NCBI GenBank assembly: GCA_905250025.1
Contig: CAJNOJ010000001.1
Coordinates: forward strand, 1,240,001-1,304,000
DNA length: 64,000 nt
Source: Adineta ricciae
Lineage: Eukaryota; Rotifera; Eurotatoria; Adinetida; Adinetidae
Reading direction: 5' to 3'
Of this stretch, positions 52,211 through 63,988 are shown one piece after another. The notes beneath the pieces are model-generated. The model saw only the letters and a list, made by a program, of their open reading frames with translations. It made no database searches and was not told where the DNA came from. The position numbers and the translations under genes were made by a program. Every line of letters starts with the position of its first letter. Position 1 is the first letter of the stretch.

Positions 52211-53374
52211 ATGTCGTCGTCATCGACAGAACCGGACGAATATCATGAGCAAATCGTGGCATTCGCACTGGCATCAGTGTTACTGTCTATCTGTATTTGT
52301 GGGGTTCTCGGTATATATAAGATCCCTCAATTTTGTACAGCTATACATGTTTGCCTGATTTGATTTTCTTGTAAAGGTAATGCTGTAGTCTTGGGCGTTG
52401 GAATTTATAAGCAGAAGTATCGTAAAAATGTTACAAACTGTTTTATTATGAACTTGGCAGTAACTGATCTTTTTTTCCTACTAACCTCTGTACCATTAAC
52501 ATCTTACTTGGGTTTATCGAAGCTTTGGATTTTTGGTGAATTCATTTGTAAAATGAACATCTACTTGGCACATGTACGCATATTTTCTCGCACAAATAAC
52601 AATAATATAGATATATTTCAGGTATTTTTACAAGCAACCTGTTATACATTAGCAACAATGAGTATTGATCGGTATTTACACATGGTTCACGTACTCTGGT
52701 ATCGAAAGTATCGTACACCGAAACATACTTTAATAATATGCTTATCTATTTGGATTAGTAAGTATAAATTCTCATTAGTAATACGATCGAAACTATGTTG
52801 CCCTTTTTTTTGTTAGTTTCACTTTTATTCATGTTTCCTTATAAACATGTCTTGCGCATGATTAGACGTACGCATACTGGATCAAGGCATACTCTAGATT
52901 GTTCTGTTTATGATCGAGATTCATTGTTTTCGTCGTGTATATTTACATTTGGATTCTACTATGTTCTGCCGTTGTCAATTATTGCTATGTGTTATTTACG
53001 TGTTTTCATGCGGGTACAAAGTGCTACTTACCACGGGCAGAAAAGTCTAGTAAGTTCTATTGACAGATGTAATATCTGGAAGGAGATTTGTATCAAAGGT
53101 CATCTCGCCTTGCCGTACTAATCATGTGAAGCGTCGTCGTGTACGCCGTATGTTGCTTGGACTGACTCTGTCATTTGCTATTTGTTGGTTACCAATTCAT
53201 GTTTTGGAAATACTCAACTGCTCACAATTACTATCTCCATCGCTTCTTGAAAGACATGTCTATATTCTACAAATTATTCGAATGATCGCTCATGCTCTAT
53301 CGTATTTTAATTCGTGTTTGAATCCGTTTTTGTATGCTTTACTTAATAAGACTTATTTTTCGAGTCATTCTTAA
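52211..53374 (+). CDS. Class A peptide GPCR, galanin/kisspeptin/allatostatin-A receptor type
   Basis: Seven-helix receptor from about five exons; ATG at 52211 (MSSSSTEPDEYHEQIVAFAL). TM1 is split by an intron at G|N (VLG|NAVVLGVGIY). TM2 LAVTDLFFLLTSVPLTSYL; TM3 starts after FICKMN; an intron precedes FLQATCYTLATMSIDRYLHM, with DRY as DRY; ECL2 contains TLDCSVYD; TM5 FGFYYVLPLSIIAMCYLRVF; a 49-bp intron follows KSL; TM6 reads LSFAICWLPIHVLEIL with CWLP; TM7 reads YFNSCLNPFLYALL with the full NPxxY. The QATCYTLATMSIDRY segment and SYFNSCLNPFLYA match galanin, kisspeptin and allatostatin-A receptors. Ligand not determined. Unlike the two intronless GPCRs here, all activation motifs are intact. 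Confidence 0.88.
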
Positions 53375-53677
53375 AAAGAAAAGTTGATGACGTCAAATAG
53401 TTGACAAAGAAAATCATCTACTTTTTTGCATGCGACGTTGTAATTACGAATGAAGAGGTATGCTAAGCGTATGCGTCACTTGAATCTGTGTTATTATCTT
53501 GAGAAGATGCATTCAAATATTAATGCGCAGAAAATCGACATACTCCACATTTGACCTTTCTTTTCGACCGACTTCAGAAGGCAAGTGAAGCAATGAGCGT
53601 TGTACTTTCAACATTTGATTTATTCGATTGTTAGAAAACAAGGTTGCAAGGATAAAAGTATGTTCTACATAAATCTA
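53375..53677. other. Convergent spacer
   Basis: 3' ends of the peptide GPCR (+) and the alpha/beta hydrolase (-). Nothing else seen. Confidence 0.5.
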
Positions 53678-54792
53678 CTAAGTCATATGTTGATGAATAA
53701 ATTGGAAAAAGTATTTTCGTGCGTCGTTTTTGGCGAAATTCGACGCAATACTTCCATGTGAACCACTGACAACATGATAGTCAGCAGATTGTCGACAGGC
53801 TCGAAATCGTTCATAGAAACGCTTGCCATCGACTTCGAGACCCATGTCATAGCGTGCGGAGAGAATAAGAAAAGGTGGCAGATCATCGCCTTCTTTGATA
53901 TATTCGATTGGCGAATAATCTTTCATCGTTTTACCTTTTGGGTAGATCAGATTACTGGAGTAAAGTATTTTAAAAATCCAACTACGAATATTGTTATGTG
54001 AATCATGAGTGGGATTTGCTAGACTGTAAATTCCGCTTGTGGCAATCACTCCACGGATACAAGATAGTGGAAAATGATGACGTTGAAGATGAGATTTATC
54101 TAGCACAAGCAAACTAATCAAATGTGTACCAGCAGAATGACCGGAAAGAAATATCTGGTTGGGATCTGCATCTGAACAGTGCTCCTGAATATGATCGCGA
54201 ACATAAATAAGTGCACGTGAGATATCATCCATCATCTTGAAATACAAAGATGTACATCATTACTGAATTCATAACCTCGACTTACATGATCAATATTTAC
54301 AGGTTTGCGAACTTTATAGAAAAAGTTATATCCGTACGCAACAGCCATAAATGCCACATAGCCAGCGATCAGTTGCCACGAAAGTAGACCAATGCCGACA
54401 ATTATGATAACCAGACCGAAAATCAACGACCAAGCAAGGTAGGAGATGAGAGAGATTCGAGCTAATCGATAGGATATAACGACACCAACAAAGCCTTCTT
54501 GCGCACAAGTTCGTCCGACGGTTGGACCGCCACGCCCTTCACTTGTCCGACTACCACGAACCCATCCACCGCCATGCACATGAACGATGACCGGAATGCG
54601 TCTTCGGTCGATTTCGGTTTGAGCAGTGAACGTTTGTACTGAATTTGCCCGTCCAGCAGGAAGGAATATATCTAATTTATTGTTCACATGAGCATCAACG
54701 CCAGAAAAATATGCAATATTTCGAACAGTTAATGATGGATCATAGGTTGGCGTGATGTGAAGTAACGATTTCAATTTGTCAATAATCGTCAT
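53678..54792 (-). CDS. Alpha/beta hydrolase (esterase/HSL-like) with inserted membrane hairpin
   Basis: Two exons joined at VNIDH|MMDDISRALIYV. It carries the oxyanion motif HVHGGGW (about residue 80), the nucleophile elbow LSGHSAGTHL, an acid region LILSARYDMGLEVDG and the catalytic His in VVSGSHGSIA, so the triad looks complete. Between the HGGGW strand (VVISYRLARISL) and the helix before the elbow lie two strongly hydrophobic segments (LAWSLIFGLVIIIVGIGLLS and AGYVAFMAVAYGYNFFY) not found in soluble family members, which predicts membrane attachment by an internal hairpin. Resembles carboxylesterase/kynurenine formamidase-like and isoprenylcysteine methylesterase-like enzymes; the substrate is unknown. 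About 355 residues, stop at 53678. Confidence 0.85.
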
Positions 54793-55174
54793 TCGGAAAG
54801 TCTACAAATGTACGAACAGAGTTCATGTGTGATTTGCATGTTTTATTAAGAAAAGTAGTAATAAGAAGCCGTACAATGTTAATAAAAACTTTTTCCCTCT
54901 AGAAATTGGATCAATGGTCAGAATTATTCGCCTTCTATCATGCACAGATTATTTTCTCTAGTTAATTAGCTTTGATATTCATTCGAACTTGAACACACCT
55001 CTCCTATTCGATCGATGTAACTTGTCTAAAAAATAAACACCTTCATTTTTTTCCAGAAAAAACATCATATACAGATAGAAATGATAAATTATCTTTAAAA
55101 GAAGAAGAAGAACGAAAACGCATACAAGAACAAATAAAAAGAGTTTCGAACATTGGAAGAGTCTTATTCAGCTA
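54793..55174. other. Spacer between hydrolase and SAC1 genes
   Basis: Both flanking genes are on the minus strand. A plus-strand open frame with an upstream acceptor (about 55067-55178) lies at the right edge; see findings. Confidence 0.4.
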
Positions 55175-57701
55175 TTAATCACGTTTCACTTTGGAGTAGA
55201 GCTTCGGGGCATCGACTAATTCTTGGCCCCAGAAAATCGTTATTGCCAATGTCGAAATGGTCGCCGCGCCCCAAAAGAGAACGTAAGTGATTTGTTCGCG
55301 AAAGGATGACGACGGTATCAACAAGCTGATGATACACATGGACAAGGCAAGAAACATTGTCACTGGTAGAACCAGATATTTTTTACTAATTTCTTTACTA
55401 ATTGGACACGATTCCGGTGTGCGACCTTCGTCAGATGCCACACGATAATTACCCAAAAACAGATCAATGCCATCCTTTCGAAAAGAAGAAGAATTTTCGA
55501 GAAAATCAATAACATTCGTCTTTTACCTGACGAAAACCATCAAAAAAGTTATTTAAGACGTAACGCATACAAGAATTGTAACCATCTTTAAGCAAACCCA
55601 TTGCCGATCGTTGACCAGTCCTACAACAAAGTCAATCGATGAGAAAATCCAGCAAACTGTCAAGATCTGCGTACCTCGTATAATCTGTTTTCAAAGCACC
55701 AGTTCCAGCATACTGAAGACTAATTACGTCGGCATTATCAGCCCAAACTAAACAAATGGAACTGTTCATCGTTCAAAGGCCCATCTGTAACTTACTATTT
55801 TTAAACATAGTACTCAATTGTTTGTAGGAGTCAATTGTTTCATTATATTTAATGACGTTATAGTGCTTTAATTGTTGTTCTAATACACGTCTCGCAAGTA
55901 ATGTCTGTACAACATTGGTTCGGTCGAGGCAATCGACACAGTTTGTGCGAAATACACCCGTTTGTAATGATTGTAGAGAACCATCTTTATTCATTGCAAA
56001 ATAACTGAATAGAAACATGCAGATTATTGTAGAATATTTCTAGTTGATTTCTACCTATAGTCATCTTGATCAGCAATGATACGCGCGAGAAGAATGGTCA
56101 ATCGATCATAACGCATACCAGCACATTCTTTGTGGAAGTCAAAATCTTCAAATCTAAATATCGAGCTAGTTCGAACCATTCATTTCTATTCCTTTCCTAC
56201 TTGAGATAAGAGTTTTGACTTGCTTCGTATAATTCTCGATATTTTGCATTCAATCTACCTTCTGCACCATGATGATTTGTCTAAGAAATAGTCAAGATGA
56301 CAAAGACAAATTCTTCAAAATCATTCGACATACAAGACTAATAAGAAATTGTCGACCATACCAACGTTCTTGCTCTTCAAAATGTTGTCGAAAAGCACCC
56401 ATCTAATCATGGAATGACTTTCAAAAGCTGATGTGTGAGAATATCGATCTTACATGGTTAGTCGACGGTAATACGGTCACTTTTGGTTTGTATCGAAGAT
56501 CAGGTAGTTGAGCCCAAAAGCAAGGGACGGAACCACGTGTCTATGCAAAAACATATATTTCAGACATTCGTCCACCGTAACATTACTTTATGTTTTCCTT
56601 TACCTGTACATATGAACAAGCAATATCATCTAGTTGAAGAATTTGTTCTGTCTCCACAAAATTCGCTACTCGACCTTCATCATCAATACCACGAATGAAC
56701 AATCTGAAAGAGAGAAAACTCGTCTTCTACCGTTACTCTAAACTTTCGAACTAACCGTGTACCAGCTCGGTAGGTACTTCGCCGTGAAATTACACCGTAA
56801 ATGAATGAATGACCATTGATGTTAAATGTATGTAATGCAACAACTAGAATAGAGCAAAAAACAAGTTATTTGAACGAAGATTTTTCGCGTTTGTTTTCAC
56901 TTACATCCATGAATAATTGGTAGAGCAAATCGTGCCGTTGCTCGATTGGTTAGAAATTGACTAAGTAAATATCGATTCCAAACAAAACGTTGATCGGCAC
57001 GTTCTACAAATGGTATCGAATGAAAATCGGGCGGTGATGTTTGAAGTCGTTGAAATGTATGAGTTATGTCATATGTGTATGAGAAATAGAAAGCTTCAGT
57101 TCTCAGAACAAGTTCAATCATAGATAAATATTTCGTGTTATACTTCAACTAGAAAAGAGAGAGCGGAATAAATCGATGGCTACTCAGGATTCGAATTCGT
57201 TTACTTGATGTTCATTTAAGTGAGACATATTTCTTGCATATGGAATGATATCGGTTGTTTGGACTTTATAGATTGCCTGTCCGTTGATATCACCTACGCG
57301 AACTTTAGAAGTGATCACAATTAGATATGGGCCGGATATAAGATTGATGAGTCCAATGATTCCATGTATTGATCGGCGTATGGCACCATCAGTATTCGGC
57401 AATGTAGCTGAAAAATGAAATGTCATGTAGTTTTCGAAATTGTAACCGAAAAGGAATATCCTTACAATGTATTTGAATATCTTCATGTGTTCGATCGATA
57501 ACAAGAAATTCTTTCGTATCACGTGTCATCGGTTGTACAACAATATAATCAGGCAATAGGTGACTAGAAAAATAATTAACGGAATAAGTTATTCTCACTC
57601 AATGTTACTCTTTGAAATCAGTACAGTGTATAGTTGTCTACGATATTTTGATAGTAGCCGCCGTACGTATCCGTCCATGACCAAAGTGATGTGTCATTCA
57701 T
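55175..57701 (-). CDS. SACM1L: SAC1 phosphoinositide phosphatase (SACM1L)
   Basis: ER/Golgi membrane enzyme that dephosphorylates PI4P. About ten exons; start at 57701 ([20 protein letters not shown]). SAC N-lobe: [20 protein letters not shown] and [15 protein letters not shown]. Catalytic domain: [39 protein letters not shown], then the CX5R(T) active site [20 protein letters not shown] (near 55950-55900). Two C-terminal membrane helices ([20 protein letters not shown] and [19 protein letters not shown]) and [15 protein letters not shown]. The last five residues KVKRD form a KxKxx COPI-type ER-retrieval signal, as in human SAC1 (KEKID). Complete and apparently functional; stop at 55175. Confidence 0.96.
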
Positions 57702-58028
57702 AGTCGGTGTTGCAATTTTAGTGTTAACTGAATGTGATAAGACCTAATGACGATGAAATTAATTCATATGCACTAAGTTAACCGCCAGTAGCAATGCAAT
57801 CAATGCCAATTGCAAAAATAAACTCGCGAAGACGAGTCGACTAATGCAACGAACGAATCAGATGAAAAATGAATAATTTCATCTACTCACGCCATCTTTC
57901 TTTTCCGAAGGCAAGGATTTCGTATGTCTCAATACCGTCCCGAGAGATCAGTCTATGAGCGCAGAACAAGTCTGAAGTGTCTGAGAGTATCGTATATTCA
58001 AAACAAAATCAATCTATTAGAAAAATTG

Positions 58029-59018
58029 TCACGAGGTCTCGAAAGAAAACCGATGTCCATTTGATGGAACGGTGATGACGACAGTAGCTCGAGTCGCGAA
58101 TAGGCTAATATAAAAACGAGATTTGAATATTGTCTCCACTAGTCGAATGAGTTCTTCTCGATAAACTCGAGCCGAAAGTACGTATAGGAAAAACGAAGTA
58201 GTCACGGTGAAATAGAATGGAATTTTACAAATAATGTAAGCGAATTGAAAGTTTTCCGTCTGTTGTATTGGTAATGGGAGAATTAACATCGAGAATATGA
58301 CACAGAACGGCAGAGTGAGAACAATATGTGTGCCAACTTGAAGAAAGAGCATACGCGAAAGTTGACCTTCAGTGCGTCGATATCGAGAAATTCGAACGGG
58401 GAGAAAGCGAACCTGTTTGATATTGTAGATTGTCAAAAAGCCAAACAGTATCATTGATATCGGAGCGATAATGACGTAGATAGCCAGATGAACCGTGAGA
58501 AAAATTTGATTGAAAAATATGTCGGATTGGATGGTACAACGATACTCTCCATTGTAGGAAATATCGAATGAAATTAAAGTCCCGGTAAAAAACAAGACGA
58601 AACTGATGATGAGTATTGCAATTGACCATCGTGCTACATGAACGTTACTTAAATTTCGTCTTCGGGCGCTTATGGAACTCGCGAAATAGCGATCAATCGA
58701 CGCAAAAACAATGAAATAAACTGATAAAGTTGGACAAAAATTTAAAAGATAACTGAGAATTTTACAGAACACAGATGAGTACCGCGTTGGATCGAGATTA
58801 TAACCATCAGCTAGAAGATTAACAGCTAATAATAGACTTGAATAGAAGGTGTTCGTAATTGCTAATGCGATAAAATAAAGCGAACAAGCGTGGTTGATTA
58901 GAGCTGGCCGAGTTAGAAGAATAATGTTCAACGAATTACTCAGCACACCGATAATAATTATGATAGGAACAAATATTCGTGTTAGTTGAGCTGCCAGTTC
59001 AAGAAGGGAATTCGACAT
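58029..59018 (-). CDS. Intronless rhodopsin-type orphan GPCR
   Basis: One 329-residue exon (start MSNSLLELAAQLTRIFVPII). Seven hydrophobic helices; TM1 has GVLSNSLNIILL with the conserved Asn; the TM3 Cys is in SVFCKILSYLL; DRY reads DRY (SIDRYFASS); the ECL2 Cys is in YRCTIQS; TM6 THIVLTLPFCVIF; TM7 FFLYVLSARVYREELIRLV, where NPxxY is lost, as in the other intronless GPCR at 15989-16903 with which it shares the YRxELIRL tail. Probably a member of a rotifer-expanded receptor family (inference); ligand unknown. Confidence 0.86.
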   Translation of the reverse strand: MSNSLLELAAQLTRIFVPIIIIIGVLSNSLNIILLTRPALINHACSLYFIALAITNTFYSSLLLAVNLLADGYNLDPTRYSSVFCKILSYLLNFCPTLSVYFIVFASIDRYFASSISARRRNLSNVHVARWSIAILIISFVLFFTGTLISFDISYNGEYRCTIQSDIFFNQIFLTVHLAIYVIIAPISMILFGFLTIYNIKQVRFLPVRISRYRRTEGQLSRMLFLQVGTHIVLTLPFCVIFSMLILPLPIQQTENFQFAYIICKIPFYFTVTTSFFLYVLSARVYREELIRLVETIFKSRFYISLFATRATVVITVPSNGHRFSFETS

Positions 59019-59410
59019 AATGCTTTTTCCCTCTTAGTCATTCAAGAGACAGTCTCATAATTATTTCGACGATTAACATGAATAAATAAGAAATTCAACA
59101 TGCCTTTCTCTTGATAACTTGCACTTATGCATCATTGAAGAAATGGAAATAGACGGAAATTAAGAGATTTGTTTCTTTCTCATTGGAAGAAAATATACAA
59201 CGGAAATAAATTGCTATTTCAAATAGTAGACGCATGAATGCAAACAACTCGTAGATAAGTCGTCGTGCATTTTCTACGACGTTATAGTGTGAAACACCTG
59301 ACTTACAAACAATCGAATCGCACGGGGCATACATTCGTGAATTTATTTAAGAAAAATATATAAAAAGATTACAGAGATTAATAAATAGAAAGCAAAATAG
59401 ATTGTATTTT
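59019..59410. other. Spacer between GPCR and PX-SH3 gene
   Basis: Nothing recognised beyond expected 5' and 3' UTR sequence. Confidence 0.45.
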
Positions 59411-61303
59411 TCATTGTTTATTGAATTTTTTGACTAAGTCTCGTACTGACACGCGTGTCGTATCGTCTTCATTGTCAATTGAAGGCAAAGATGCGTGTTT
59501 AACTATCAATCCCGGGAGTACCGGTTGAACTTTCTTCATTTCTTCGGAGTAAACCGTTTCTGTTGACAGTCGATTGTTAATATTTTGATAAATATTATTC
59601 ATCGAAATTTGCGATTGTCCTTCCACGGACACGGTGGGATATGTCGGAGCATGAACATCGGTGATATACGTATCTAAAATAGGCTCCTTGAAATAAGACA
59701 GATATCATTGAAGCAAGAGACTGAATCGAAAATGTGTTTTACTTTTTGAAGAAAAGCAGAAGGAAGCCAAGTGAGGATAAAGTCATCTTTCAATCGTCGT
59801 CCCAACCACCAGCCACTTATATGTTTGTCATGAATTTCAACAACATCACCACGCCGTAAAGATACGCAGTCGCCGACATCGTCATGAAAATCTGTATGGA
59901 CGTAAAACAGCTCAGGAGCATTAGCAGGCGGAAGTTCGTCATTATCATTCTAAATTAGCAAAATCAGTAACAAGAATGCGTAGCTGTTAGGATCATACTC
60001 GTTCATAATTTTTCAAGCTACTTAGTCGTTGAAGAACCGTTGTTGATTCCGTGCTTGGAATCGTTTCAGGAATAACTCGTCCTTTACAAGAAGTTAAATA
60101 AACAGCCGGAAATTGACCAGTTCGGTCATGAAATCTTCAAAAGAATTCAAATATACGTGATGCATGAAGGGCTACTCAATAGATTTTACTTGACTATCCA
60201 CCATCCCGTAAAAGATTTCTCTAAAACGGTTGCGAACGATCCTTGATCCAAAGAGATTTCATCTCGATTCATTGCCTCGTAAGATTTATTTACAATATAA
60301 GTCTCATCTAAATCAAAGCGCACCGTTCATAGCACACGGTCACATACAGATAGATCTCCTACTTCCTGTTGTCGAGAAGTCGTCTGTTTCTAAGACATTC
60401 TGCTGCTGTTGCTCGATGGGTTCGAGAAATGCTCCTGGCACAAAACCTTTTCGATCGCCATTTTGTACGAACCACCATCCTTAAAGAGATGCGGCAAAAC
60501 TCAGTTAAATCTTCTGCACTCGATGTACAACGCGAACAAACCATTGAGATGTTTGTGAATAACCTGTACAAGAGTGTTCTTTTTCAACGATATCTCAATC
60601 TTCTCCACAGCTTCAAAGTCGCTGAAACATCGATATGTTGGTAATTTCAATGGTCTGCTGATGACTACTGATTCTTTCGTGACAGATTTCCTCTCATTAG
60701 CTGTTGTATCACTCGAGTTTTGCACATCAGTAGGTAATGGCTGAAAAAATTGCAGTACCGGTCGAGATCGAGAGATTTGTTCTGGTAGAGAAATCAACGT
60801 CTAAATAATGTTATAAAAAAAAAACAATTAAAAAGGTATGCTCGAGCTGTTGTTTATTTTTACTTGACAATAGATGTTCAATGCTTGTTTTCGTTCTAAG
60901 GCTATTTGACGAATTTGGCTTCGGCCGAGAAAAATTTTTCCGGGAAGAAAGGGAATCTGCCGTGGTTGGCTTTTGTAGTTGTTCGATGGTGATGGTGCTT
61001 CGGCAAATAGATCCAGTAATTTGCACTGGAAAACAGCTTGTCATCCTCAACGCAGTATCACAAAAGTTCTTACTTGAAGGTCGAAGAACTGAGCGTATCG
61101 TCGATAGATAATGAAAATATTTGCCGGATTAGACCAAGTAACTTGAATAACATACACCTAAAGAATCCCATGATCAAATGTCGCAAATTCTTCATCAAAG
61201 AACGTACGTAATGTTTAGGTCCTGGTCGATACCTTTTTTCTACATCAACAACTTTAACACTGACCACATGGCTCGTTTCGTTCGTGGAATTTCTATCAAT
61301 CAT
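59411..61303 (-). CDS. PX and triple-SH3 scaffold protein (Tks/SH3PXD2 or p47phox-like)
   Basis: Adaptor that binds phosphoinositides and proline-rich partners, in the family that organises NADPH oxidases and podosomes. Start at 61303 (MIDRNSTNETSHVVSVKVVD). PX domain: VVSVKVVDVEKRYRPGPKHY, VYVIQVTWSNPANIFIIYRR, YAQFFDLQ, then QIPFLPGKIFLGRSQIRQIA with the lipid-binding Arg in RRY. SH3-1: YRCFSDFEAVEKIEISLKKN...NGWWFVQNGDRKGFVPGAFL. SH3-2: YEAMNRDEISLDQGSFATVL...GWWIVK|FHDRTGQFPAVYL. SH3-3: FYVHTDFHDDVGDCVSLRRG...GWWLGRRLKDDFILTWLPSAFL. The C-terminal tail ends VRDLVKKFNKQ at 59411. The PX sequence is closest to Tks4/Tks5, but those have four or five SH3 domains. METTL13 ends 73 bp upstream on the same strand. 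Confidence 0.88.
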
Positions 61304-61376
61304 CTAGAACAGGAAGTCGAAAGACTTGCTTTTATCTTCTTATTTGACTCAAACAATCAACGGAAAAACAAAGACA
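61304..61376 (-). promoter_or_regulatory. METTL13 to PX-SH3 spacer; acceptor site abutting the ATG
   Basis: Only 73 bp. Read on the minus strand, the pyrimidine-rich TTCCTGTTCTAG ends directly at the ATG (AG at 61305-61304). Too short for an ordinary promoter plus 3' UTR, so trans-splicing of a downstream cistron is the simplest reading (inference). Confidence 0.5.
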
Positions 61377-63988
61377 TTATTTTTCAATTTTGACTTTCGA
61401 TAACAATTCTTCCAGATCAAAATTAAACGATAAGTTCTGTTGAGATAACTTTTTATTATTCGTTGCCACGTTCAATGTGTTATCTTCACTTGCGAACATG
61501 ATCTCATTGATGTCATCATCGAGCTTGACCGATGATAGGTGATGGAAATTCGTTGTCAAACGTTTCAAACAATCTTCACGATCATGGTTGGTGTCATCAC
61601 GCGAAGCAAAATTCAATACAAACACACCGGGTTGAGTGGAAAGTAAACACTTCACATTTTCTAACACCGAATTATCGAGAAATGCGGGATGTGGGCACCG
61701 CAATGGACTTTGACTATCATTATTATTCACATCGAATATAATCACATCGTATTTCACTGAAAAAAAGAACAGCGTAAAAACCATGAGGGTTAGTTGAAGA
61801 TGGTTAGGTACCTTTTTCTTCGACTTGACGTTGAAGAAATTGAATACCATCAGCGACTACACATGTCGAAAGAGTATCATCCAAGCCGAACCAAGTTTTC
61901 GCTATTCGGATCATTTCACTGTCGATATCCACACCGGTCAAATGTATCTGAAAATATGTCGCGGCATTGTGAAACCAAATGAGAAAAAAAATTGAAATTT
62001 CCTACTTTTGGAAACGCTCGCATCAACTTCATAGTCAGAACACCGCCGCCGAGGCCAACCAACAACCAATTACCATTTGGTTCAACTTTCTCTATTTATA
62101 TTCTGTAAAAACGATCATACCCAAGATTGACAATTCTTACTTGTAGCAAGAAAATGAGTCTTCAAACAAGCGACAATAATCCCATGATAATCATTTTCCA
62201 ATATCGAATAGTCCGGAACCACTGAAATCAAAGGTGGTTGCAAGCAAAGAAAATTCCTGTGTATTAACATACAGGCATTGGTTTTCTTATCTAAAGTCAA
62301 ATCAATTTCACTTTGAATGAGATTCGGACTGGCATCAAAGCGTAATCGTCGCTTCCATTCATTCTCATTTCCACAAAGGCAATCTTCGATAATGAAGGAG
62401 GACGAATGTTCACAAACTTTCACCTGACCAATGCCCTCTGATGATGACAAGAAAGGAATCTAGACAAACGATCATTTTCTACCAATATGCACATCAATCA
62501 CCATCTCACTTGAACATTCTCTGGCAAATTAGCTGGTTTAAAATCCAATACAGCATTAGTCATTTCGCTCTTAACTTGCTCTAGATCGCGATAGTCTTCA
62601 TCAGGTTGTAAATAGATGAAAGCAATGGTTGTATAGGTTGCATTCGAGATAATTTGTTGTCGGCCAGCTGGTGTTGAATAAAGCCAGTCTAGATTTCTAA
62701 TTGGAAAACGGACATCTTAGAATTCGAATCATCTATCAGTCATTACCTGGATTTAGGAACGATGAAGGCAGCAAATGGTTTATTGCGGTACTTTGTTAGG
62801 CTATTGACAACAATCATTTGATATCGACGCTTCGCTTGATTTCCTTCGGCATACAGATCGACAATCGGTGTTTCCCTACCAGGAGTGAATCTACACAGAA
62901 GCTGAAGGTTAAGTAAAACAAAACTAGGGATTTTCGAATGAAAACAAACTTCTGTTTGAAATCGTATTTTTTGAAGCAAGTCATTTGACATTGTTGAATT
63001 GCACTGATCGCTTCAGGTAAATCATGATATCGCAGCCAGTTGTTCTCTGCACTGTTGTACAACTGAAGTTCGATTAACTGAAAGCACAAGTGAGAAGTCA
63101 TAGAACAAAGATATACACGAATTTCGTAATCTACTGGATTTTTCATTGGTATTTTGGTGAAAACAAATGCGAGGACGGGCAATGCAAATGCTTTACTTGT
63201 TTGAATATGATGATACCGAAGAAGCCATGATCTTGAGATGCATATTTCAGAGTCTTCTCATTTCAAAAGAAAATCTCGATGTCTTACTTGCTATCGAAAA
63301 AATACTGTGATATATGGTCAAGAATATGTTTTTGTGCAAGTGTTATGCATATGAAACGGCCTGTCAAACGAAGAACACGATCGATTTGACCAAGAATTTG
63401 ATCAATATCTGAGAGTACCTATAACCGTATGAAAATCGAACTGAACAAATCAATTTCTTCTCCTGTTTATCATCATACTTGTTCACTCTTATTTGACATC
63501 AATGCATCGATAGTTCCTTTATCTAACACGACACTGAATTGATTATCTTCGAATGTCATCTGAAATGTATAACACACGAATAATCGTTTTTCACTTTTAG
63601 ATAATAAAACAAACTTGTCGTGCGTCCATCTGCAACCATTTCATGTTTGGACGTCGTTTGTCATTTTGTTTCTTCATTTTCTTGATCACATTATCCGATA
63701 GATCGACATTGGTAATGTGTTCAATTCCTGTATCGTATAAATCACTGCTTAATGTGGAATTACCACAACCAATAATCAACACTTCGTCACGTGGCTTTAT
63801 ATATTTGCAAAGAACATCGGCTAGATCAATAAAATCCGAATACCTAAAGCAAGATCAATGCTAACTTTCGTACATCAATCATGACGAAGCACATACCATT
63901 CGAAAGCTTCTCCGCCAACTTTATCGAAAAATTGATCCCAATAATCTCGGCTACGAAATTCATCTGCGGCTTTTGGCAACAAATTCAT
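61377..63988 (-). CDS. METTL13: METTL13 (eEF1A lysine and N-terminal methyltransferase)
   Basis: Dual methyltransferase that modifies the N-terminus and Lys55 of translation factor eEF1A. Start at 63988 ([20 protein letters not shown]), matching animal METTL13 from the first residue. N-terminal 7-beta-strand domain: [20 protein letters not shown] (SAM motif I GCGN), [39 protein letters not shown]. Middle linker: [46 protein letters not shown]-terminal domain: [89 protein letters not shown], ending at 61377. Both methyltransferase halves are present and about ten exons were traced. The 5' UTR reaches the window edge. Confidence 0.96.
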
